Translations under genes and position numbers: made by a program
Notes under the pieces: generated by a model
Told to the model about the DNA's origin: nothing
The model's database searches: none
What the model saw: the letters and a program-made list of their open reading frames with translations, nothing else
Part shown: positions 12,376 through 23,289 of the stretch, one piece after another
Layout of the letters: each line of letters starts with the position of its first letter
Numbering within the stretch: the stretch's first letter is position 1
Source of the DNA: Harmothoe impar
Lineage: Eukaryota > Annelida > Polychaeta > Phyllodocida > Polynoidae
Direction of reading: 5' to 3'
Length of the DNA: 64,000 nucleotides
Assembly (NCBI GenBank): GCA_947462335.1
Contig: OX381709.1
Coordinates: 69,370,609-69,434,608 of the forward strand

Positions 12376-12475
12376 CCAATTCTCTACTCCTATCTGAAAA
12401 AAAACAATCTACAATATATACATTTCACTATTAAGACCCAGGTACTTAGTATACTGCTTCGGCCACGGCTGCAAC

Positions 12476-12548
12476 TGCCTCTGCTGCTGCTGCTGCTGCT
12501 GTTACTGCTGCTGCAGCTGCTGCTACTGCAGCTGCAGCTGCTGCTGGT
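12476..12548. repeat. CTG/CAG trinucleotide tract
   Basis: CTGCTGCTGCTGCTGCTG with interruptions (TTACTGCTGCTGCAGCTGC). Simple-sequence repeat giving Leu-rich or Ser-rich frames on opposite strands. Confidence 0.85.
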
Positions 12549-13094
12549 GCGGCTACCGGGCCGGCCTCCACCCACGCACTGCTCCGCGCTGAAGCTGCTC
12601 CCTGCTGCTCGGAGCTGCTCACTGCTCCATAGCCTTAACCACAGCCATCCTATAAAAAGAGGTGGCGCCAAGGGGTACATGTACTCTTTGTACGTTGACG
12701 TCATCTTTGGCCAGCCGTGAATTATGCATGTATCTAGGCTCTTAGTCCTAGTTTACCGCTCAGACTGTGGTGGAGACTGACTGCTCTGCTTAGAGGCTTG
12801 AAACAATGAGATGACGTTGGTACATCGATGTCTGCATGAGAATGACAGAGCTGCCACCAGCAGACTGCAGGTCATCAGCCGGACCCAGCTGCAGCAGGCG
12901 GCACAGGGACCAGGGTTCCCACTTTACAGTGGTAAGGGATGGCAGCGTGCGGTCGCCTGTGTCCTCCATGCTCCCCTCTGACTATATATATATGTAGTAT
13001 ACTACTCCTGTCCAGGCCTCCCCCCTCACACCAGGGAGGGGCCCTGTTAAGACCATGTCCCTGTCCATTTGAACAACTGTATGCTTGTATCATG

Positions 13095-13295
13095 ATATGG
13101 TGCATCACAGATCCATGCTCAGTTGTCGTCATGATGCACCAATGCAGCACGGACTGAGTCTGGGGTGACTTGTCATCTCCGCGTTGGTACATTATCATGA
13201 CACTTTGGTATGATGCATCCATGCAGCCTGGACATGTTACCATTTAGTAATTTGGTGATGCATTTATGTAGTAAAGCACTATGCTACTCTGAACT
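13095..13295. mobile_element. Family A MITE, decayed
   Basis: Contains GTCGTCATGATGCACCAATG, CCGCGTTGGTACATTATCAT, GGTATGATGCATCCATGCAG and AGTAAAGCACTATGC in the expected order. The palindromic partners are partly lost. Confidence 0.5.
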
Positions 13296-13429
13296 GGTAA
13301 TGCAAAGCCTTGAATGCCAGAAAATGGCATAGTGGCATCAATACCCACACTTTCAAAGACGGGAGTGCTCACCACATGGTGCCGATACCAGCCAGACCCT
13401 AGATAGAGCATGACACCGCAGCAGCACTC

Positions 13430-13640
13430 TGTGAATGAGTCCCTCACTATAGCCCCCTCCTCCTCCTCCTCAGCCCATGTGCCCAGCACCAACCAGCAGC
13501 AGCCTTTGTTAGCCTGCTCCGGCCGCTGCTGCTGCTGCCGCTGCTGCCTCAGCACGGACCCTGGAGGCGCCGACTGCCTCCTGCTGCTGCAGCACACCGT
13601 GTACAGAGCACCAGGCAGCAGTTGCAGCAGCCGCCATAGG
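13430..13640. repeat. CTG-rich low-complexity region
   Basis: CCTCCTCCTCCTCCTCAG and GCTGCTGCTGCTGCCGCTG tracts with many CTG/CAG words. Frames are open on both strands for this reason. It grades into the CpG-rich block that follows. Confidence 0.6.
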
Positions 13641-13759
13641 GGTGACACTGCCCCCCACCACCACCCCGGACACCGCCCTCAGGGTGACCAGCACACAGTA
13701 GTAGAGGGTTGGTAGGTGGTGTACGTGTTGTGGGTGTACTGAGACGGTCAGGACGTGTG

Positions 13760-14401
13760 TGTGGGGGTTACCTGCTCACACACCACCCACAGGAGGAACA
13801 CGGGGAGCAGCCCGGGACCACGGCCTGCTAGTTAGACTACACAACAGCCGGAGTACTGGAGAGGCAGCAGGAGGCAGTGAGGAGTAAGGTACGACGTTAC
13901 GACAGCACCCCGCCCCCATGCCGTCCTGCTGTCACCACAGCCGCCCCGAGCACGGACCAGGGATGACCTCTAGGACGACCTGAGACGTCTCACCACGCCA
14001 GCCTCCAACACGGCGCCCACACGCGACACCCGCCGATAGCGCCCAGCGCCGCAGCCGCCATAGAGCCGCCACCGGAAGCAGAATTCCGTCGACGGCCGCG
14101 CTGTCGCCGCGCTGGGGGCGGGTGTCTGTACGCAGCGCAGCCCGGCCCCGTCGCCGGCCCTGTTCTCCCGTAGTGCCCGTAACGTCCGTTCTAACGGCAC
14201 TCACGGCTCATGGTCGTCCTGCATCCTGCCCCCCGGGGTGCGGGGGGTCGGGGGCCGGGCGGGCCCCCCTGGGCCCCCTACCACGGGGGGCCCGGGGCTG
14301 TGGGCCTGGCTGCCCGTGGCCCGGACCTACCCTACCCGGACCCCTCATGCCGCCTACACCACGGCCCCCAGCTCCGGGGCCGCTCCTGACAACTACCACC
14401 G
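13760..14401 (+). promoter_or_regulatory. CpG-rich island with a possible first exon ending at 14401
   Basis: This block is strikingly GC- and CpG-rich compared with its surroundings and ends in a strong 5' splice site: ACCACCG followed by GTAAGTAAC, with the GT at 14402. That combination is typical of a promoter and first exon. An ATG at 14347 (CTCATGCCG) opens a short Pro-rich frame into the donor, while an ATG at 14210 opens a different frame that stops before it, so the exon may be mostly 5' UTR. It could be the promoter of the KSR gene whose recognised exons begin at 45465, but nothing links them directly. A transcription start cannot be placed. Confidence 0.4.
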
Positions 14402-14409
14402 GTAAGTAA

Positions 14410-15088
14410 CACATTGTACACCTTTAGAGAAAATATAAAAAAAGATCAGGTTTACTGAGAGCCTATATATATTGACACTTGTGTAGTAACCCGTGTATCG
14501 TGCACGCCCTCACGACGTCTAAATTAACCTGGGTCCCTCTAGGATCATTCCTGCTCCTGGACATTGTTTCTGATCTTTCTGTGTCGACGATTGGTCCTTT
14601 TCATGGATACCTTTTGTGACAGGACGATGTTATGCATCGATGTTGCAAGTCACCCTATATCCACACCCTGTAACAGTTATTCTCACAGGGTATATATACA
14701 ACATTCAAACTCAGCGTGGATAAAGTAGACTTGACGATCAGATCCAGATGAAAATATAGCATCCTAATGGGAGATACTCAATTCCCACCATAATGATGAA
14801 CCAAGAGGTTTTAACAACCATCACACTCGCCTCTACTTATTGCAGGTCAGATAACTCGGAAAGTAAAAGTGAAATAGCAAAAGGCACACTTTAAATCCCT
14901 GATAAGTCTACCTCCCGGACACAACCCCTCCTTACTTTCAGTTCCTTGGTGCAGGGTGGTGTGTGTATGTGTGTGTGAGGGGGGAGGGGGCAGTCCGACT
15001 GTGAAGGTCGGCTGGTACGCCAATATAGACTAAACTATTATATTGTCTGCTCCTTCGTGATTCATAAAAGCCCCCCATTTGAAGGGGT
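14410..15088. other. No gene seen
   Basis: Sequence downstream of the possible donor at 14402, with no supported feature. A TGTGTGTATGTGTGTGTG run lies near 14960. Confidence 0.5.
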
Positions 15089-15089
15089 A

Positions 15090-15245
15090 TCACTATGCAA
15101 TACTGCATTAGTGCATCATTCCCACATCTCGGGAGTGTATCCACCTCGTAGAGTCGGCATGATATATGTACACCAGTAACTCGCTAGGGCTGGCAATAAA
15201 ATGGATACAATGCATTAAAGTGCAGTGTTTCCCATAAAGGGTAAT
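15090..15245. mobile_element. Family A MITE, partial
   Basis: Contains CTGCATTAGTGCATCATTCC, the central TCGGGAGTGTATCCACCTCG module, a GTCGGCATGATATATG arm, GTAACTCGCTAGGGCTG, TGCATTAAAGTGCAGTG and a right end CCCATAAAGGGTAA. Confidence 0.7.
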
Positions 15246-16249
15246 AGTCTATAGTATAAGAGTGGCCGTACTGGCAGCAGTAGGCCGGGTAGAGCCCAGG
15301 GCTGCTGCAGGTGGTAGTTTGTAGGTTAGACGTGAACAAAGAACTCCTCCTCCTTGTGTGTGTGGGTTACAGCATGGTGCTGAGTCACTCCCTCCCCCAG
15401 CCTCACCACCACCTCACCACCACCTCACTCACTGCCAACCTCCACCCACCTTACACACGTCTTATACCAGAACTTCTGAGTGGTTTTTTTGTCATTCAGA
15501 AATCACCTTGACCCTGCCCTACCCAGGTGTCCACACCCTGGCCGCATGAACTGGAGGAGCCCCGGATGAACTCGGTTTTTCAAAAATCTGGGTTTCAAAC
15601 TCCTGGTTTCCTAAGTGAAAAATACCAGACACAAAACATGGCTACTTCCGGGGTCTACCCCACCCCTTCCCCGCCTACATACACCCTCTCCACCCCCACT
15701 CCCTCTCTTCGCAGTGAACCAAATTGGATCCCTCAAGCCTAGACTTGCACAGATTACTGTTTTATTTCCAAACTATGACATGCGAATGCTATTGCACTTG
15801 CAGTTATTATCATTATGGGGTAGCATATCCAGGGGCTTAGGCCCGTCTACCCCCATGCACCCTATTCTCCCCCTACCATGCATGCACTCCCCTCCTCCTG
15901 TGCCCCAGTAGTGACGAGTCATGCTGCGGCAACAAAGCCCCCCCCCCGCTCCCCGCCCGTGGTTGGTGGCCCCTGGATGTGAGCTGCTCGTGCACGCTGG
16001 GGCCGTGTGCACCGCTCCCTCCACGCCGGACGCTGTTGCCCCGAGGTGTGCAACTGCTACATGTAGCACTCCTGCTAACTGCAGTGATTGTACCTAGCAG
16101 TCAACCACCAACCATTAAAATACTGCAACTACAATCCTGTTTTGAATTTTCACCTATATTCATTGATAACGTTGACAGATTTCTCTATACAGGATGTCTC
16201 TTGCACTACAGATAGCATGCACTAGTTATCACTTGGATAGTCGTTACAC

Positions 16250-16380
16250 TTGCAGTATTTTATGCACTCATCAGTTTTTCATACACTTCAAGAGCAGTGT
16301 TTCATACACTTTAATAGCAGTATTCCATACACTTAGCAGTATTCCATACACTTAGCGGTTTTAAATACACTTAGAGGTTG
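16250..16380. repeat. Degenerate ~19-bp tandem repeat
   Basis: Repeats of AGCAGTATTCCATACACTT and variants (TTTCATACACTTTAAT, TTAAATACACTTAGAGG), about 6 copies of varying length. Confidence 0.7.
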
Positions 16381-16878
16381 CATGGTTGCCACGTGCAGTG
16401 TTGATAGTGATACACTTCGTGGTTGCATAGGAGGTGGAGGTCCATGGGAGGGGGAGGGGGGGGGTGACTGTGTGTGTCTGGGAAATTACTCACCCATATA
16501 TCCGTACTGTTACCGCCTGGCCTGCCTGACCAACCGACCAGTCTGGTCTAATATACATGTATATATACTTTTGCTAAACCTTATCTGCATGTCAGTCATG
16601 CACATCGAGTTTAATCAAATGATGGTTCTATTTAATAATCGGTCAATACTAGGCTAACATTAGTGGACATACCGAAAGTAAAAAAAACATGCAAGCATAT
16701 TGCAACCTGCCATTGTCCCCTCCTGTCTCCCTGCTCACTCTTTTCTGTCCCCCCCCGTTACCCGACCTGCTTCCCCTCAACGCTTGCTCCCCCCCCCCCC
16801 TTGCCCCACCCTGCCTCTCTCCCCCTGTGTACATCCCCCTATCTGCCTTCTCCATGGTCCCTCTTCTAATCCTAGAAA

Positions 16879-16897
16879 CTAGCGCCTTCGGCGCTAG
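16879..16897. other. Short perfect hairpin with TTC loop
   Basis: CTAGCGCC-TTC-GGCGCTAG is an 8-bp perfect stem with a 3-nt loop. It is not followed by a T-run and is not a known terminator type for eukaryotic Pol II. A similar hairpin with the complementary GAA loop occurs at 33471-33491. Confidence 0.5.
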
Positions 16898-17164
16898 ATA
16901 CTATATTAAAAAGCTACTTCATGCTGTAAATTTACAGTTTATTATACCATATATTCTACTACGGACACTGTATGTATTAAAGTCCGGGAGTAAAGGCTGG
17001 TCAAGGCTGCTCATATGCCCCCCCCTTCAGGGTGCGACGTCCGCGCTCTATTTATAGCTGTCCCGTGACCTAGTTGCCTCGGACAACATGGCGGCCCCCA
17101 TAGAGAATCTGGTCACGTGGCGCGGAGAAGATATAATAGTATATGGAACCATGCTCTTTTATAT

Positions 17165-17535
17165 ACGCATGACTTCTCTAGCCGCCCCTGACCTCTCTGA
17201 CCTATCAGACCCCTCTGACCTACCCCTGACCCCTCTGACCTACGCCTGACCCCTCTGACCTACCACTGACCCCTCTGACCTACCACTGACCCCTCTGACC
17301 TACCCCTGACCCCTCTGACCTACCACTGACCCCTCTGACCTACCACTGACCCCTCTGACCTACCACTGACCCCTCTGACCTACCACTGACCCATCTGACC
17401 TACCCCTGACCCCTCTGACCTACCCCTGACCCCTCTGACCTACCACTGACCCCTCTGACCTACCACTGACCACTCTGGCCTACCCCTGACCCCTCTGACA
17501 AACCCCTGACCCCTCTGACCTACGCCTGACCTTGT
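17165..17535. repeat. 20-bp minisatellite, about 17 copies
   Basis: Head-to-tail units CTGACCTACCACTGACCCCT with an alternative CTACCCCTG subtype. Clean array flanked by single-copy DNA. Confidence 0.95.
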
Positions 17536-17860
17536 AAACTGCTCTCATTATATTCCAAGAAGGCACATGCACCGGTTGGAAAACGCCCAGATCACCTTTG
17601 GAGTTGTTGTGCGATCCCAGACACATTTCCATCGAATATAGTTAATAATAGATGAGAGTTTGGCTGTGACCTCGGCACGCGCCGCCACAAGAAAAAAAAG
17701 CTCGGGTGGTGGGCTCCCCATGCATGCAGCGGCCCAGGTCGGCTGCTAAGCACCAGGTCGGTGTTGGGTGTAGTGGAGCCCCTGATGAAGTTGCTACATC
17801 CACATGTGAAATGCAATAAAATTAGTTTAGGCATTTGTTAATACTATGCGCATGCTACTA

Positions 17861-17960
17861 CCCAGTGGGCAGACAATTCAGTTCAATATTGAATCAAAGT
17901 TGAATCAACATTTAATCAACATTGAGAACCATATATCAATGTTGATTCAATGTTCTGTGT
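17861..17960. mobile_element. Family D MITE (CCCAGTGGGCA), decayed right end
   Basis: Left end CCCAGTGGGCAGACAATTCA, then repeated TTGAATCAA/TTGATTCAA words that form a near-palindrome. The right inverted end has mutated (TTCTGTGTCCTCTGAGCA). A better copy lies at 51330-51442. Confidence 0.65.
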
Positions 17961-17964
17961 CCTC

Positions 17965-19796
17965 TGAGCACAGCATCGTATTTTATATGCATGGCAATCC
18001 AATAGAACTAGGCAGCAGGTAATAGTCCTACTAACCCAACATATATCCCCCTTTCTAATTACACCCGACCATCGTGCGTACCCCAGAAAAGGTTTCATAC
18101 TTCAAATTTGAAAAAGAAATACATCGGTCATTCCCGTTTTTCTAATCAGCTGTGGTGGAAAACAACTTTAAACAGATACTTTCTGAATTACGTGAGGTTC
18201 ACTGCAACGTAGGGGTAGCAGCCTGTCCGAAACACTCTTGTGCAATTTAAAGGCCCAGCGCCCCTATATATAGAGCTGAGTACCTATCCTGACTGCACTC
18301 TGACTGTTACTGGACGTACAGTAAGATCTGCGGGTTTAAGTCGCTCCTGAAATCTGTCACGCCGAGAGGGAAGTCACGGGGAACTCCGAGCCTTGACAAA
18401 CACCACACACACGGCGTGTGAGTAGTATACAGAGATGTGGGTGTTGAGCAGGCACTGTGCGATGTACAACCCCAAACAATCATAAATTTCAGTCTACTGG
18501 ACTCCCACCCCCTCCCCAGCCGCCCTGGTAACTTATGTCACTCTTAGGTTACTTTTATGTGTGTAGTACTACAGGGAGAAGAGCAAAGTAGGTTTAGAAT
18601 ATACAAACCCATGTTCTAATAGTCCAGTTTATATGTATTGCCGAATTAGTGACCTGAGGCAGTATACGGACGGTCGTCCCGATCCAATACTCAAGGTTAA
18701 CGCAGAAAAAAAGTGTCAATGTCTGTCATGGACTCTCATAAGGGAGCCAGCTGGGCTTTCTCCTCCCTTGAGGGAGAGTCTGACTGACTCTCTGACTCCA
18801 GCTAGACTCCAGCCCATATCGCCTGATACCATTTGAAACACTGGAAGATGCAGCATTGTCTCACTCCATTCCGACAACTGGGCTCAAGGGGGGGGGGCAG
18901 TATTACCTGACTCATTTTGTAAGATTGTTTTCTGACCGGAGGGAGGGTCCAGCATTAACTGCCTTAACCATTTGAAAGTCTGGACTGTGGAGAGGGAGTC
19001 CATCTTTTCCTGGCCTACCTTAAAAGACTGGACTCTGGGGAGGGGGTGGGGTTGCGGCCTAGCCTGAGTCATTTTGGCCGCATGCCTGAAAATATTTTTT
19101 TCTGTCCGGTTGTATAGCTCCAGTTTCTGCCCGTGCGGGTGCAGCCCCGGCCGGAGCCCCGCCCCGCTGAGTATCGATCGCATTGATTGTATTGATACTG
19201 ATCCAAGATGAAGGGAACTGGCCACACCTTAAGCTGCACTCACGGGGGGGGGGGGGGGGGTGAGGACAAGGATACATTTAGTTCTCTATTATGCGAGGCC
19301 ATCTCACGAGACCGTGTACCAAACTTCCCCACCTTGCATGATTCGGAGACCTGCATGATTCGGAGAGCCTAACCACCGCATAGCCTTTGCCATTCTATCC
19401 CGAGACCAAGAGTGGCGACATAAAGGACAGTAGTCTCTGTTTTGTCTTTTATTTGCACTCTCCTAGCTAAATGCTATAGGGCCTGTTAATAGACGGGTGC
19501 AACAAATCGGAGGCTGAACCCCCATTTTTTGCACAGAATACTTTAAGTCTAAACAAAAACTTCACGAAAACCGTCCGGTGGTTAGAAAAGCAAATTTGAG
19601 AGCGGACATATATTACGAGTAAGCTGATATCTCATTGAAAAGGTGTATTATGTTATAAATAGGTTAGTCTACAGAAAGATGAAGGAAATAGGACCTGATT
19701 AATAATCATAGAGTACATAGACCACTGTGCGTTCCCATAGAGTACTGTTTTGATGTGGCTAGATCGGATTGTAAACACGTCCACTGCACAGGTATT
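17965..19796. other. No gene seen
   Basis: No exon or RNA gene could be supported. A G16 run near 19243-19260 and a G8 run near 18890 are simple sequence. Several open frames of 60-113 codons on both strands lack splice context and recognisable domains. Confidence 0.5.

Positions 19797-19797
<1 letters not shown>

Positions 19798-19876
<79 letters not shown>
19798..19876. repeat. (TA)n microsatellite
   Basis: About 38 uninterrupted TA dinucleotides. The Ile-Tyr frames on both strands are artefacts of the repeat. Confidence 0.98.
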
Positions 19877-19877
<1 letters not shown>

Positions 19878-20899
19878 CCGTAGATGCAGTTCTTGCAGAA
19901 CACGCCAGGGGGTGCCTTTGGCCATGTTTACAGATCCTCCAAACTCAAAGTTAGATATCTCACAGAAACTAGCATGGGACGCCCTTATTTTCTTTGCACT
20001 ATTTTAGAGTGCTTATATCTTGAGCCTCATGGCGATAATCTTTATGAAATTTGATAACTTTTATACTATGGGATCTACCCACCCTGAGACACTTCATGTA
20101 TGTATACATACGTGTAGTGACATTTCGGTCATGACTTTGTTCCTTTTCTGTGTAAAATTGTCTAAATCCCCTTTACATATTCACAGAGTTATTAGTATGG
20201 TTGATAAAACCACCCATATAGGTACCGCCCATAGGGTACCACCCATGGTACATACTGTAAACATAATTATATTGTTTTCCATTGGTTCCTGTGGTTAAAA
20301 TTTGCTTAAAATGCCATACGATGGTAATTAACACTGTAGCATGGTCCAGGGGATTTTCTTGTCACCAAGAAACATTAAATCCGTAATTCAGAGTTACATG
20401 CAAAAGAATCGTAAAATCCCCCATGCAACCACCAGCACTTGTTGGTTCATAATTGCGGTAATCCACCCACATTGTGTGCGTAGATATTGCCGTCCTTGAT
20501 CAGTCCCGGCCCAACCGTCAAACCGGCCATAAAGGTGGACCTTGAGCACCTCATAAACCCAGCATGGCCCAGAGTGCAAATAGCCCCACACATATGGGCA
20601 CAAAGTCACAGGGTGAGCCTTCAAATTGCTGTTGTCACGACACATGACATAACACTATTTAATATATTTGTGTAGGCCAATGTCTAGCTGTCTTGGATAG
20701 ACGTTAAAGGTATTCAAAATGAATAAATAAAAAGAACATTGTGGACGATATTTGTGTCCAATTGTTGACCCCAGAGTGATCAATATGATTAGCAATAAAT
20801 ATGGTATCGATTATTGATCATCCTGTGTGGAACCAGGTAGGTTCCAACGGGTACACGTCATCTGTTCATGCAGTACCCACAACGAGTTTGTCCCGCAGC

Positions 20900-21112
20900 T
20901 TAACCCTTTAAGGACAGCACAATGCTTTAGTATACCATGACCTTGTGAATCAGGGCTGCATTCATGTCCAGAAATGTATCATACCGACCCGTCAGGAGTG
21001 TAACAACAATAAACTGTCAGCCTGATGCCTAAATGCAAGTTACTCACCAGGTCTGCATTAATGCATCATGACGACATGGGGTATCGCACATTAAAGCACT
21101 GTGCGGCAGCCG
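20900..21112. mobile_element. Family A multi-hairpin MITE
   Basis: Left end TTAACCCTTTAAGGACAGCA, then the ATGCTTTAGTATACCATGAC arm, the GGAGTGTAACAACAATAAAC centre, the CTGATGCCTAAATGCAAGTT arm, TGCATTAATGCATCATGACG and GCACATTAAAGCACTGTGCG. The right CCCTTAAAGGG end is lost. Confidence 0.75.
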
Positions 21113-21114
21113 GC

Positions 21115-22080
21115 TCCTGCATGTTAATTTAGTCCCATGTCTTTTGTTTCAAATGCTGCGGCGTAATATGGCTCATGCCCCTCCATCCAGGCACCAACAC
21201 CCCCCCCCCCTCACCCCACCTCCTCACCCTCTCACCCCCTCACCGTTCACTTCCTCCTCCCGCACGGCCTGGTTCGTCATCCAGCCACCAGACTACCATA
21301 GACTCATGCATCAAGCAAAGAAAGGAAAACGGGTATTAATTTTAGGGAAATTTGTGTCAGTTGGCCCTGGTATATTTAATCATATCAGGAGGGATTTATG
21401 AATCGGGATATAAAAACATGCACAGCTATCCTGAGACAATTTCATGGTTTATTATGTTTGTATCAAATACATTCAAAGGTAAATACATCAAATTGAACAG
21501 GTTATTTTATCATATTGAATACATTATTTATTTTGTTGCTAACCTTATAATCAGTATCAGCGCTGAGGGGCAGGTGAATCTAATATACTAGTCCTATGGA
21601 CAGTAAGAGTTGTGTCCCTGCCCTGTCATTTGATAGGGCATTTATGTCCTTCAGAAAGAGACTACTCACTGTATGTGTGCCATCCAAATACAATATACAA
21701 GTTGCCGGCAACTATTCATCCCATATTTTCAGACAGAAATGAGATGTCCATGCCTCACATCTATATTTATAGTGCTGTCAAAACGCTATTTTTTTTACTT
21801 TGTTTTGCTTTCACATTATATAATTTTTGAGATCCTCCATCACATGAATGGATATTACAATAAAACATTATGATTAAGTAACTTGATGACTTCATTTCCC
21901 AGAGAATAGTTGCATCGTAAAGCCATCTGGAGGTAACCAGATATGATGCAATGGGGAAAATGCTAGATTGGGAATCAGTGAAAATGTAGTTTATTAAACC
22001 AAACAAAATTGAGGTAGTAATCATTGTCTCCCTAGACATCCTCATTCATTGTAGACGAGATGGCTTTTTATATTTGACCA
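21115..22080. other. No gene seen; AT-rich
   Basis: AT-rich DNA with a C-run at about 21200 and no supported coding segment. Confidence 0.5.
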
Positions 22081-22084
22081 TTTG

Positions 22085-22255
22085 AGGACATAGCTGGCTC
22101 TGTATTGGTACATCATGCCAATCCTTCAGCAGTGTATCCAGCCTGTGTGGTTATACATGAAGGCAGCCTGGCAAGTAACTCACCAGACGGCATTCATGCA
22201 TCATAACGTTCGACGAAAGGGCATAGCACATTAACGCACTATGCTGTCCGTGAAT
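22085..22255. mobile_element. Family A MITE, diverged
   Basis: Contains TATTGGTACATCATGCCAAT, CCTTCAGCAGTGTATCCAGC, AGTAACTCACCAGACGGC, ATTCATGCATCATAACGTTC and GCACATTAACGCACTATGC in order. The outermost ends are diverged. Confidence 0.65.
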
Positions 22256-22479
22256 GTCCATCCAGCAGTTAGGACTACCATGTATGTTATGCTGTTACTA
22301 CCAGGTGTATCCAGTTGTGTTGATGCCTGGAGACATCACACACTGACGTATTTTGTTCCCATCACCTTCCTTAACCAGGGCTGCCATACTTTCCTATTTG
22401 TGTCTTAAACCTTTATGGACACTATTAACACATTAATACCAGCATATAGTGATTGGTTGGGGTTTACCCTTTGGCTAGC

Positions 22480-22545
22480 ATGATGCATGAATGTATCATG
22501 AGCGGGGAACTTGCCAGTGTTCAGATCCTACGGTGTTGATAACCG
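22480..22545. mobile_element. Family A MITE, small fragment
   Basis: Contains AGCATGATGCATGAATGTAT and a short remnant of the GGCGAG...TCGCC module; nothing else of the element remains. Confidence 0.5.
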
Positions 22546-23002
22546 CCATGCAGTCCCAAAAGGAACACACCGATCTAGAGTGTATGAGGGTTCAGGATGT
22601 CACTTTATTTTCAGTCCAGGTATAATAAGTATTGTTATTAGGCTATCGAGAATAGAAAACCTGATATAAGGCCAAAAAGTATAAAAGGTGTATTACAGCT
22701 TACCCTTACCTACCTAGCAAAACAGGGCTGACCCTAGAGATTTTACTCCAATTTTTGAAAGAAGTCTCTTATTAGGCACAGTGTGACTGTGGGGAAAAGT
22801 CTATTGATATGGGAAGTATGGGAGCTGCAGATGGAGAGGCCCAATTCCAATGTTCTGTGATATTATCTTTCATTTTCCCCCGATAAATCTATACTTATAA
22901 GTTCCATCCGAAGAAGTAGTTGTCCACAGTCAAGTCGGGAAGCAGTGCTAGCGAGTTACTCGCCAGAACAGCGTTTGCTACATCATATGATGACGATACA
23001 TG

Positions 23003-23288
23003 AAGCCACTTTAAAAAAAATGTGTTTCTCATCACCAAGCAGTGAAACATATGACGTGGGCGTTCTACATTTCAGTAATTTAGAGTTTATTGACCAGCAA
23101 GAGGATGCAAGTTATTTCTAGCTGACTGCATTGCTGACAGCATAACCTTTAATTTGATACCAAATTTGCCAATATTCTTCCACTTTTAACATATTCCTCA
23201 TAAAAGATGTAAGAAAAAAAGGTTTTCCTAAATCCTGATTTGTATGATGCGCCCAGTGATGAGAAACTTTTTTTTTTTGAGTGGCCTG
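23003..23288. mobile_element. Family B MITE, second copy
   Basis: Left end AGCCACTTTAAAAAAAATGT then GTTTCTCATCACC; right end CCCAGTGATGAGAAAC then TTTTGAGTGGCCT. Same ends and similar size as 1763-2072. A poly-T tract in the right arm has expanded. Confidence 0.65.
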
Positions 23289-23289
23289 A

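Noticed and set aside
17165..17535. Regular repeat array that could suggest a CRISPR
   Set aside because: Units are directly adjacent with no unique spacers, and the genome is eukaryotic; it is a minisatellite.
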